From Papilionanthe hookeriana x Papilionanthe teres (taxonomy: Eukaryota > Streptophyta > Magnoliopsida > Asparagales > Orchidaceae): a stretch of DNA of 64,000 bases. A model generated the notes under the pieces. It made no database searches and had not been told where the DNA came from. It saw only the letters and a list, made by a program, of their open reading frames with translations. The DNA lies in NCBI GenBank assembly GCA_022702705.1, contig CM040428.1, forward strand, positions 115,738,183 through 115,802,182, written 5' to 3'. The translations under genes and the position numbers were made by a program. Position 1 is the stretch's first letter. Every line of letters begins with the position of its first letter. Shown one piece after another: positions 55,251-64,000 of the stretch.

Positions 55251-57613
55251 AATTAATTATTGTTAAAGTGACTTATTTAGGGATTTTTAAATTAAAGAAT
55301 AAATATCCTCTTAATAATATCCTCTATTTTAATAATCCAAATTTTAAATGTATTCTTTCCAAAATTTAAATTATTTAATTAATTAAAGTTTCATTTTGAT
55401 ATTTTCAAAGTGTTTAATATGTCTCTACCTTTTAATTTCCCTAAGTTTCAATCATCCAAAAGAAATTTAAAATTAAATATTTTACCCCCATTTTTGATTA
55501 AACCTAAAGTTTTAATTAAGGGTTAAAATTTTTTAATTATCTTTATGCCCTTTTAAGCTTATTTATTTCATAAATCACTAAATTGAGCTCAAATGAATTT
55601 GAAATTCTTATGTCACCTCACTCACATGTCAATTAAGGCATTAGAGAAGAAAATGTGTTTTTTCTGAATTTAATTTATTTATGTAATTATTTTTAGTAGA
55701 AAATAGGGGTTTTGAAAGAAAATTCAACAATATGACCAAGGAAAGGTTTCTATCCTTAAGAAAATTATGGATGTACCTAATGACCAGAGGACCACTTGGA
55801 CCGATTTTTGTGATTTTTTGAAATATATTTTATTTATTATAATTATTTTGAGTTTTAGAGTACTAATTGATTATAAAATAAAATAAAATTTGAAAAATAG
55901 ATTTTATATTTTTCTTAAATCTGTCCGACCTCAAGGAGTCCAGAGAAATAAATTTTATAATTTTCTAATTTTTCTTTGATTTATTAGAATTATTTTAGTG
56001 AAAAAGGTTTAAAAACTCATCTTTAATATTAAAAGTTACATTAAGACTTTAAAATTCAATATCTTATCATAGGGACTTAGGAAAAATATTTGGTTTGTTC
56101 CTATGTGATTAGGAGTCAAAATGTGACATTTTTATGATTTTTTAATATTTTTGTGATTTTTATTATTTGTTAATTATTAAAATATTAAAATATTGTAAAA
56201 AAATTAACTTTTTTAGAAAATTCCAATTTTAATTTTCCCGAACTTCCCTGATACCAAAGAAGCTCCAAAACCAATTTTGTGAATTTTTGAAAAGTATTTT
56301 TGGAGTTATGAATTTTTAAAGATCCATTTTGCTTATGAGGCTTAATTAATCTATTTGGTGGGGTTAATCAGGTCCAATTGATTTCAAAATTTTATGTAAA
56401 GTTCCTCTGACCCTAAGGAGTAACAGAGAATTGTTTTCAAGTCAATTTGATGTGTGGTTAACCCTAATTAATTCAAATTCAATTTTAGGGTTCTAGCCAA
56501 TTAGGATTATTATGAATGGCTTAACTTAAAATATATTTTTCATAGGGTCCTCTAGTCCCAAGAAACATCACCAAATTTTTCTAGAATTTATTTTATAGCA
56601 TGCTAATTATTGGAATTAAAATACCTAAAATAGTGACATGAACTTGAAAATCAATAACTTTTCACAGAGATGGCCTCTGACCTTGAAAAATTAAGGGAAT
56701 GTTCCCAAGATCAGAGTCTTCAAAAGACCTATGGTCTCATGCCATGGTGAAATATCTATGCAAATGGAGAATCAAAACATTGAAAACAGTAAATAAATTA
56801 TTAAAAATAAAATACTCATGCAATTAACTTGATTTCTTTCCACATTATTCTCCTCTGTTGACTGAGTAAGAGGGTATTTTAATTTTATTTTTTTGATTTT
56901 TCTATGCAAAGATATGAATTTTTAAAGTTCAGGGCATTTAAATAATTCAAAAAATACCCTATTTTCCTACTTATCCAAGCGGCGCCGCGTCAACCTCGAC
57001 AGCTCCAAAAGCCCACGCATCGCGCTGTGATTCAGCGCCGCCATCTGACTCAGCTCTCTAGGGGCCCGCGGTTCACGTACCATTGCACCGCCAGACTTGA
57101 TCTCGACCGTCCGCTCAATACCCGCGCGATCCAACGGCTCCTGGTCATCGTCTACGACTGGTGTGCACCCGTGACGTTTTGTGAGTTCATACCTTTGCTC
57201 ATAGAAGTGAAGCTTCAATCTGAGAGTTGTGTGACCTTCGATCGAGTCCAGGCAAGCTCCAGATGAAGTCTCTGGCTCTTGGGAATTGTCTAAGTATAAA
57301 GTGACGAAAGCCGATCACAAAGCTTGGAGGCTAGAAGCAATGGATGGTCTGGTGAGGGGGCTTTTGCTAGGGAACTTCTCCTCTTAGTCTGGTGAAGGTG
57401 TAGGACCAATCAATTTGGAGATTGTCTCACTGTGGTGAAGTGTCCTGTTTTTAGGTGGATTTTCAACTCAGAAATTGAGCTCTGTTAATGGGGTTTAGAG
57501 CAGAGGAACACTGGGGATCAACTGCTCTGGGTTAGGAGAAGGTTCTGGAGCAATTTTGGCAGAGTTTCTTTAAGGTCTGGTTCTTCTCCTTCTTAGGCCG
57601 AGAGGTGGTGGTG

Positions 57614-57621
57614 TTTAAATA
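57614..57621 (-). promoter_or_regulatory. TATA box of the T LTR
   Basis: On the minus strand TATTTAAA, followed by CACCACCACC and CTCGGCCTAAGAAGG. This aligns with CTATAAAAACCCCCC and TTGGCTG...AAGAAG of N, giving independent support for both promoters. U3 is about 2.2 kb in both elements. Confidence 0.65.
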
Positions 57622-59806
57622 GGAATGGCTAGGGGGCTTCCCAGGGGGGTTTGAAGGCTGGGATCAGCTGCTCAGGGGAGGAGAAGAATAGCTCCAGTGG
57701 CCATTGGGGTTGGGACAGATCAGCAGGTGAGTTTTGAATTTTTTGGCTCACAGGAGGCTCTCAGCCATGGGGTTTTCCGGCGACCAAGGCGGCTGGCCGA
57801 CAGGGTTAGGTCAACATCTGGCCCAGAGGGGTCAGGGGTTGGCAATGGTGTAGTCAATTGAGGCTTGACATGTGTAAAGGAGTTGAATTGAAATGGAATG
57901 GGGGGAAGGCTATTTTGGGTTCAAATGAGTCAACCATGGTTTTGGGCTAGGTTCACCACCCAAGGCCTGGTTTTGGGCTAAAAAAGATCACTTGGGTCAG
58001 CCAAGAGAAAATGGTGTGGTCTCCATCCATGGTGAGGTGGCTAAGCATGGTTTAGATTGTGACATGAGTATGGTTAATAGGCTTAATGAAGGATTAGAAA
58101 AGGGTCCCCTCCTCCAGCCATTAATGGCTTGGTGAGGTGGAAAGTGGCTCCCATGGCTTCCATGTGGCTTGTACATGGCTCAATGGCTCACATTTTGATT
58201 GGAAAAAGTTTGGTCAATTTCATAAAAATGAATTTTAAGGAATTTGGATATTTTGGTGGAAAGTTGGATGAAGCTTTATTTAGAATTATTGATCATTGGT
58301 TTAGGACTTACGGATGATTTTAATTGAATGCATGATGAAGAAGAGTGTCATATGGACTTTGGATGAATTTTTGGGCTTTTGGATTTGGTGGAAGTGGGCT
58401 TTTAAAGGCTTCATGGAAGTGGGCTTTTGGATTTTAAAATGGGCTTTTGGGATGAAAGTTTTGTGAAGGACCATGTCAAATAAATGTTGCAATTGGTTTA
58501 GGCATGTGTCATGAGTGGTTTGGAACAAGTTTAGAGTGATTTTGAATTGAATTGGGTTTAATGTGAGGTCTTTTAGTAAAGGGGCCAAGGTGGGCCAAAT
58601 TGGGCTAACTTAGGTTAAGGTTGGGCAAAAGTTGGATTTGATGTAAAATTAATGTTGAGAAATTTTCATGGGAGTGTCACAAAGAGTTTTCAACTTGGGT
58701 TGGGCTTTGATTTTGGGATTTGGGCCCATTTGTGTTAGGTTTGGACTTAGGTCAATTTAAGGGATTTTGGTTTTGGGTTAGGTTTGGGTGGCGTTTAGGT
58801 CCAAATTTTGGGCAAATCAAGTTAGTGTTTTGTTTATGGGGGTGTTAGGAAGGCTTTAGAAAAAATTTGTGGTCAATTGAGGTTGAATTGGGTTAGGTTT
58901 GAGCTAGGTTTAGGTTATGGGCCAAAATTGTGGGTTTTGGTAAAAGTGGAGTAAATTGGCAAAATTGGCCCATGGTGTAGTTGAAAAAAATGAAATTGGG
59001 AATATTTGGGATTTTTTGGAATTTTCTAGAAATTTTTAGAATTTTTGGATTTTTGGGGTAAAAGGGTATTTTGGTAATTTGGAGGGTATTGGGGGTACTT
59101 TTTGGAATTTTTGGTATTTTTGGCTATGGCTGATCAATTTGAGTGGGGGGAAATTTTTAGGACTGATTTTGAGGAATTTTGGGTAATTTAGGTGATTTTG
59201 CAAATTTTGGGTCATTTCAAGTGTATTTGGTAGGTTTAGCGGGTCCAGGGCCCCGGGGTCAAAAATTGAAATTTTGGAAAAAAGAAGATTTATCAAGTTT
59301 AAGTAGGATGGAATCAATTTGGTTGAGCCATGAAGCCATATTAATCTCATATGAGCCATGAGAGGACTCATTTGAGGCATTCACCATGTTGTTCCTAACC
59401 CTCTTAGCCAGGGGCTTAGGGGTTAAGGACCATCCATATGAATTTCCTACATTAGTCAGGAAGTTAAGTTGGGTGAGAGTGTGGTTTTAGGACTTGGAAT
59501 GTGTGTGAGAGTGTAGTGTATGTTCAAGTCAAACCTCACCAGACCAGGCCACCCAGGGTATTCCTAAGGCCAAAAAGTCCTATAGGGGACTCATCCTTTA
59601 AACCTCTACATTTGATTTCAACCCTCTAGGTGATTAGGGGTCTACAATCAAGCTTGTGGGGTTTGCAGGGAGTTAAGAAGTGTTTGAATTTCTAAAAGGG
59701 TGGATTCCACTTCTAGTCCTCTAAGATTAGTCAAAGGAAAAGCCTATGGCTAGATCCTAAGTACAAAAGAGAGAAGCAAAGGACCTCATCAAAAATGAGG
59801 TCAACA

Positions 59807-59823
59807 AATGGACCCCCAATAGG
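59807..59823 (-). promoter_or_regulatory. Polypurine tract region of T
   Basis: On the minus strand CCTATTGGGGGTCCATT ends at the LTR start. It shares ATTGGGG with the tract of N. Confidence 0.65.
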
Positions 59824-60175
59824 TGTGGTGTGCTAACCAAGCATACCGCGCGTATTGGTGTTGACCGAAGAGATCAACAAAACCAACAGAGATGTCCAAG
59901 TGACAAACTTAGGACGAAGTAGAAGAATTTCCGCTGGGGAGTATCTGGTATATTTCCAAGACTGGAGATCCCTGAACTCTCGCTGGGGAATGGAAAAGAG
60001 GTGAACTCCAAATCATAGGATCTGGGGAATTTAACTTAGATTTATGTTTTCTTTTAAATTTCAAGTTTCAATGTGTGAGTTTGGATTTCGATTTGTTCTG
60101 AGTCTCAATTTCGATTGAAGTTTAATTTAAAAATCAATTTAAGGAAATTTTGAATTTGAAATTTGGATTTGAAAT
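59824..60175 (-). other. Noncoding sequence between tandem repeat and LTR (T)
   Basis: No gene or repeat is supported. It includes TTTCCAAGACTGGAGATCCC and CTCGCTGGGGAATGG-like stretches of unknown meaning. Confidence 0.4.
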
Positions 60176-61150
60176 GAGAATTGAAACCTAGGTTTCAACC
60201 TCGGGATTGTGAAGAGAACTGGAATTTAGGTACCAACCTCGGAGTGAGAATCAGAGTTTAAGTATCGACGGAAAAAGGATGAGAATCAGAATTTAGGTAC
60301 TGATCTCCAAATGAGAGTCGGAATTTAGATACCGACCTCGATGGAAGAGAACTGAAATTTAGGTACTAGTCTCGGAAAAGATTCGAAATTTAGGTATCGA
60401 CCTCGAAAAGGATGAGAATCAGAATTTAGGTACTGATCTCGGAATGAGAACTAGAATTTAGGTACAAGTCTCGAAAGTGAGAATTGAAATTTAGGTATCA
60501 ATTCGAAAGAGAATCGAAATTTAGGTATCGATCTCGAAAAGAGTGTCGGAATTTTGGTACCGACCTCGAAATGAGAACTAGAATTTGGGTACTATTCTCG
60601 AAAGTTTAGAATTGAAATTTAGGTATCAATCTCGGAAGAGAGTCGAAATTTAGGTATCGATCTTGAAAAGAGAGTCGGAATTTAGGTACTGACCTCAAAA
60701 TGAGAACTGAAATTTAGGTACCAGTCTCGGAAGTTTAGAATTGAAATTTAGGTATCAATTCGAAAGAGAATCAAAATTTAGGTATCGATCTCGAAAAGAG
60801 AGTCAAAATTTAGGTACCGACCTCGAAATGAGAACTGGAATTTAGGTACCAGTCTCGGAAGTTTAGAATTGAAATTTAGGTATCAATTCGAAAGAGAATC
60901 AAAATTTATGTATCGATCTCGAATGAGAGTCAGAATTTAGGTACCGACCTCGAAGGAAGAGAACTGGAATTTAGGTACCAGTCTCGGAAGTTTAAAATTG
61001 AAATTTAGGTATCAATTCGAAAGAGAATCAAAATTTAGGTATCGTTCTCGAAAAGAGACTCGGAATTTAGGTACCGACCTCGAAATGAGAACTAGAATTT
61101 AGGTACTAGTCTCGGAAGTTTAGAATGAGAAATGGAAACTGGTTCCAATC
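60176..61150 (-). repeat. Higher-order tandem repeat in the 3' noncoding region of T
   Basis: The basic unit of about 32 bp (plus strand: GAATTTAGGTACCGACCTCG and variants) is arranged in fours to make a 128-129-bp higher-order unit. The unit opening GAGAACT(G/A)GAA begins at 60573, 60702, 60830, 60959 and 61087. Subunits differ consistently: ACCAGTCTCGGAAGT, TATCAATTCGAAAGA, TATCGATCTCGAAAA, TACCGACCTCGAAAT. The left part (60176-60570) is less regular. Confidence 0.9.
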
Positions 61151-61910
61151 TCGAAGATTTATCTGTATGAAGAGGGACCTAATCCCATGCCATCAGAACC
61201 AAATCGAACGGAGTTCGTGGCTCCGTGTCAATAGAATTAGTCGATCCTCTAAGACACAGAAGAAAGAGAATTGAAAGGAGCTGGTAAGTGTACCAAGCTG
61301 AAAAGACTTGACTTAGCAATAAGTCGAGGAAAATATTCAAATTTCAAAAGAGTTTCAAACAGATTTCAATTGATAAAAGAACTGAAAGATTCGAATCAGA
61401 GGATTCTGATCGGAATTCAATCTGAGATTTAGATTCATTTTGTTTGTCGTTTAACGATCCCATTTTTTTATGTTTGTTGTTTATTTAGTGTTCATGTGAA
61501 TTTGAAGTTCATTTTAATATTTAGATTTTTAAGAAAAATTCTCATTTATTTTCTTTTCTTTTATATTCTTCGTTCAAAGTTCATTTAACTCTAATGGCGT
61601 TTCCCAGTCAATTTGCACAAAAAGAGGTGAAGGCAAAATATGATGCAGTCGTTTTCATTCCAACTTGCTGAAAGTACATCATACAACTTGATCTAGTCAT
61701 GATGACATTTTCCTCAGAAATTTAATGTCCTATACAATCCATGTGAATCCAAACGGGCTGTGTAAACTTCTTGTTGATCCATCCAAAAGCGTCTGTAAAA
61801 AATCCATGTCTGAATAGTAAGAAACATGGGCAATAACATCACCTTCCAAGCCACCCTTGGCAGGTGTGCCGCATGGATGTGTGTTGGAGGTGTGCTACTT
61901 CCCATGTAAC
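61151..61910 (-). other. 3' noncoding region of T after the AlkB-like ORF
   Basis: No supported ORF; the 66-codon minus ORF at 61714-61914 overlaps the AlkB stop and has no known motif. AT-rich on the left, mixed on the right. Confidence 0.5.
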
Positions 61911-63398
61911 TCACAGGTCGTAGGGCCGGAGACTCTCCAATTCTGGATCTGACTGAAAGTGGTAAGGCATTTTTCTGTCATCCATTCTTCTAAAAGTAAT
62001 TGAGATCCGCTCCACAGGCACTCCTGAAATGCAATGCTTCGCAACGTCTGCTCCGTTTCCTTTTAACATCAGGACGGAACCTACTGGTAGTGGTATCCCC
62101 ACCGGCCCTCGGAACTCACCGGGACCTGCAATCCGGAGGTTAGATCCGAACATGATGTTGCACTGGTTAACGAATGACACTGTGCAGAAGGGTCTAACAA
62201 AGTCATGATGGTCTATATGCGGCGGTATGCAGTTGTCTTCCTTGTAGATGTTGATAATGCAGTTGTTGGGTATGCAATCTGCAGGCAATACCCTCCATGT
62301 TATCATCCTTTTCACCATTCTCTTGATGATCCTTGGCATTGGATCTACCTCATTGTGACGGAGTATCCCTAGTGGATTTCCTTTTCTATCTATGGCAAAA
62401 TTGTAGCAACATCCGCATTGGATTGTAACTCTTCCCTTTCCTGGCATCCACCTTCGGGGTTCTGAATATCTCTTTTCTCTCAGGCGGCCAGCTCGACCCA
62501 TTTTCTGCAATTCAAGGATGCAGTCCACAATTTGTTGTTGTTCATAGTCTGAGAAAACATCTGTACGCAGCTCGAGGCCTTCTAAGATGTTGACCCTCTT
62601 GTTTCCAATTCTTTCAAAGTATTCAAAAGTTTTCTTCTCAACTAGTTGCATTTTCTCCAGCTCGTATTTCGGGTTTAGCTGATGTCCTCAGTGTCTACTA
62701 ACATACTGTGGGATGTATGGCTCAACCCCAGCACGTTCTTCTGCATGTCTCGGCTCCTTGGGGATAGTCTCCATAGGGACATCCTCTGGGGTTGCTTTCG
62801 CAACAAGACTCTCTGGATCAAGTGCATATGCTCGGCGTAGAGGTACCGACTCTATTTCTGCTTTTCTTGGTATTTCTTTTATCTGTTCTGACCTTCTTGG
62901 AATTGACATTCTTCTTTCTGGTTCATGACGAACCGGTCTTCTTGGAGCATTTGCACAAACGGTATCCACTGTCTGTTCATGTTGATCTTCTGCTAACTTG
63001 GTCAGCATTTTGCGAATGCGACAATTCTTATTTATTTGCTGGGTAGCAGTGAAAGTAGCTCTCCTTACTCCTTGAATTTCTACAGGTGCGGCGCTGACAA
63101 GCCTACCCTCTGCTGTGGCAACCACGGACTTAACTTTCTCGTCTTCTTCGGTTGCATGCGCGGCGTTCGTTTTTCTTTTCTTGCTGCTGGATTGGTGGCT
63201 CGGGCCACCCATTTTCATCACTGTCTGGCTGTGAAGTTCTTCTCGATCAACTGGGATCCAATCATTTTCTTTATATTGTAAGTCGGCTGGTGTGAAGTCT
63301 GAGTCAATCTCTATCACTACTCCATCCCTCACCCTCTTTTCATCAAGTGCTAGACTCACGCCATTTCAAAAGTTTAGAACCAACCGCCCGTTTGACAT
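61911..63398 (-). pseudogene. AlkB-like 2-oxoglutarate/Fe(II) dioxygenase ORF of T (plant ALKBH9/10-like)
   Basis: A minus-strand frame of 495 codons starts MSNGRLVLNF at 63398 and has only two in-frame TGAs (63368-63366 and 62690-62688). Residues 1-235 are hydrophilic and basic (SSSKKRKTNA). The last 246 codons (from 62651) are an AlkB domain: RVNILEGLELRTDVFSDYEQ, RRWMPGKGRVTIQCGCCYNF, NIY at 134-136, iron ligands H145 and D147 (PPHIDHHDF), H206 (ADVAKHC), 2-oxoglutarate Arg at 215/221 (RISITFRRM), and PVGSVLMLKGNGADVAKHC. This most resembles plant ALKBH9/ALKBH10 proteins, known RNA N6-methyladenosine demethylases. Context is retroelement, not host gene: integrase lies upstream, tandem repeat and LTR downstream. 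Catalytic residues appear complete; demethylase activity is inferred. Confidence 0.9.
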
Positions 63399-63724
63399 TT
63401 CCCTACGAAGAAACAAGGAAAGGATCAGGGGCTGTACTAAGAACAAGAACAATAAGAAAAACACTTAAAAAAATTCTTATTCACTTCTTTTAAATTTAAA
63501 GAAAGTAGGAAAAGATGAGAAAATATCAGGAATGAATGTATTTAAAAGGAAAGATTGACATTTTATTATTATGATTTCTCATGTTTTTTTTTTAACATTT
63601 TTGTTGATGAGATTTTTTTATTATCCATTTTATTTTGTTTTGGGTTCGAACCCAGTCACAAAGTGATTACCTCACCTGTGTTTCTAAGGATAAGATTCTA
63701 TTTTAGAGGCCACCCTTCAAAACA
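63399..63724 (-). other. Spacer with acceptor-like site before the AlkB-like ORF (T)
   Basis: A 326-bp AT-rich, pyrimidine-ended spacer lies between the integrase stop and the ATG. On the minus strand it finishes CCTTGTTTCTTCGTAG (AG at 63404-63403) followed by GGAA and the ATG, a good 3' splice-site shape. Confidence 0.5.
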
Positions 63725-64000
63725 TCAGGTTGTGTAATACTTCTTCAAATACCGTCCATTGATTGGAAGCATGGGTCGTTCTCCACGGTAATTCACCAGT
63801 TGGTAGGAACCTCATGAGAAGACTGTCTCGACCACGAACGGCCCTTCCCATGTTGGTTCAAACTTACCCCCTATTTTGCGATGTGTAAGAATAGGTCTTC
63901 TGAGAACAAGAACTAAGTCACCGACTTTGAATGTTCTTGGGCGAACCAGTTTATCATGGGTCTGGATCATCTTGGCTTGATAAAGTTCCAAATTCTACTG
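63725..64000 (-). pseudogene. Integrase C-terminal domain of T, partial
   Basis: From the window edge the minus-strand frame reads LYQAKMIQTHDKLVRPRTFK, VGDLVLVLRRPILTHRKIGG, KFEPTWEGPFVVE, then a TGA (63814-63812) and GSYQLVNYRGERPMLPINGR, ending YYTT and a stop at 63727-63725. It aligns without gaps to the N integrase end (38860-39124), where GGA stands at the position of the TGA. It identifies the element as a retrotransposon and fixes the AlkB-like ORF just after integrase. Confidence 0.9.

Larger units (their letters stand above)
52762..59806 (-). repeat. 3' LTR of T (about 7.0 kb)
   Basis: On the minus strand it starts TGTTGACCTC at 59806 and ends in an ACAACACACA run near 52762. It contains G/T-rich degenerate repeats in U3 (58560-58990), a TATA box at 57621-57614, a GC-rich island (56975-57160) and a TTAATTTTAATT low-complexity zone (54920-55250). 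The closing part (52762 to about 54450) is similar to fragment R. No coding region inside is supported. The exact left end is uncertain by a few bases. Confidence 0.8.
52762..64000 (-). mobile_element. Ogre/Tat-like LTR retrotransposon T carrying an AlkB-like gene (3' half)
   Basis: Minus-strand element with a 7-kb 3' LTR at 52762-59806, then going right (toward its 5' side) polypurine tract, tandem repeat, AlkB-like ORF and the integrase C-terminal domain at the window edge. It is the same lineage as N: the integrase end (LVRPRTFKVGDLVLVLRRPI, HRKIGGKFEPTWEGPFVVE) and the extra ORF correspond, the LTR starts with the same TGTTGACCTCATTTTT, and the promoter block matches. The LTR bodies and repeats differ greatly, so it is a different family. 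ORF1, gag and RT are outside the window. Confidence 0.9.

Noticed and set aside
56967..57266. Overlapping ORFs on both strands in a GC-rich stretch
   Set aside because: The stretch is the GC-rich island of the T LTR, equivalent in place to the island of N; no protein similarity recognised.
58301..59380. Minus-strand ORFs of 95 and 114 codons in the T LTR
   Set aside because: Located in degenerate U3 repeats; peptides are Pro/Lys/Asn-rich translations of TTTTGGG-type repeats.
61911..62651. AlkB-like ORF as an ordinary host ALKBH gene
   Set aside because: It directly follows an Ogre-type integrase end and precedes tandem repeat, polypurine tract and LTR. N repeats this order. No introns or host flanks are seen.

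Overview
This window looks like nuclear DNA of a seed plant with a large, repeat-rich genome. Almost all of it is nested Ty3/gypsy LTR retrotransposons; I find no host gene, tRNA, rRNA or CRISPR that I can support. Two lineages are present. Athila-like elements have LTRs of about 1.3-1.5 kb, an RT with FMDD, a single RNase H and one or two extra ORFs after pol. Very large Tat/Ogre-like elements have LTRs of 7-8 kb, an ORF upstream of gag, an RT with YVDD, a second (archaeal-type) RNase H and an extra ORF after integrase. Nearly every coding region is damaged, so these are mostly fossils. Lineage names rest on recognised protein motifs and layout, not on a database search.

Layout. 1-2680: 3' end of an Athila-like element (L). 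2681-5306 and 17454 to about 18600: an older AT-rich repeat (X), split by a complete Athila-like element, E1 (5307-17448), whose target duplication ACATC flanks both ends. About 18600-20155: minus-strand remnant of another Athila-like element (E4). About 20160-22506: plus-strand piece of an Ogre-type LTR (R). 22520-22995 plus 50311-52761: minus-strand Athila-like element E2, cut within its extra ORF by a complete 27.3-kb Ogre-like element, N (22996-50310), and cut again in the RNase H/integrase region by a second large Ogre-like element, T. T is on the minus strand, with its 3' LTR at 52762-59806 and its internal region running off the right edge at 64000.

Main discovery candidate. Both Ogre-like elements, N and T, carry the same extra gene between integrase and the 3' LTR. 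It has a variable basic N-terminal half followed by a C-terminal 2-oxoglutarate/Fe(II) dioxygenase domain of the AlkB superfamily, resembling plant ALKBH9/ALKBH10 RNA m6A demethylases. In T the domain is open over about 246 codons and keeps the HxD...H...R active-site set. In N it is decayed but still recognisable, with the ligands visible. In both copies a 3' splice-acceptor-like sequence lies 4-5 nt before the ATG, and an in-frame TGA occupies codon 11. This suggests a retrotransposon family that captured an RNA-demethylase-like gene and may have expressed it from a spliced RNA.

Other unusual structure. The 8-kb LTRs of N open with a roughly 80-bp tandem array dense in W-box (TTGACC) motifs. 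Downstream of the TATA box, inside the predicted transcript leader, they hold about 3 kb of successive tandem arrays of short perfect hairpins. The 3' noncoding regions of N and T contain unrelated tandem repeats (109 bp in N; 128-bp higher-order units of four ~32-bp subunits in T). E1 has two diverged tandem copies of the 'putative plant transposon protein' ORF, each preceded by a GC-rich island of CTCGCCGACGGCGAG-like palindromes that is also present in its LTR promoter region.
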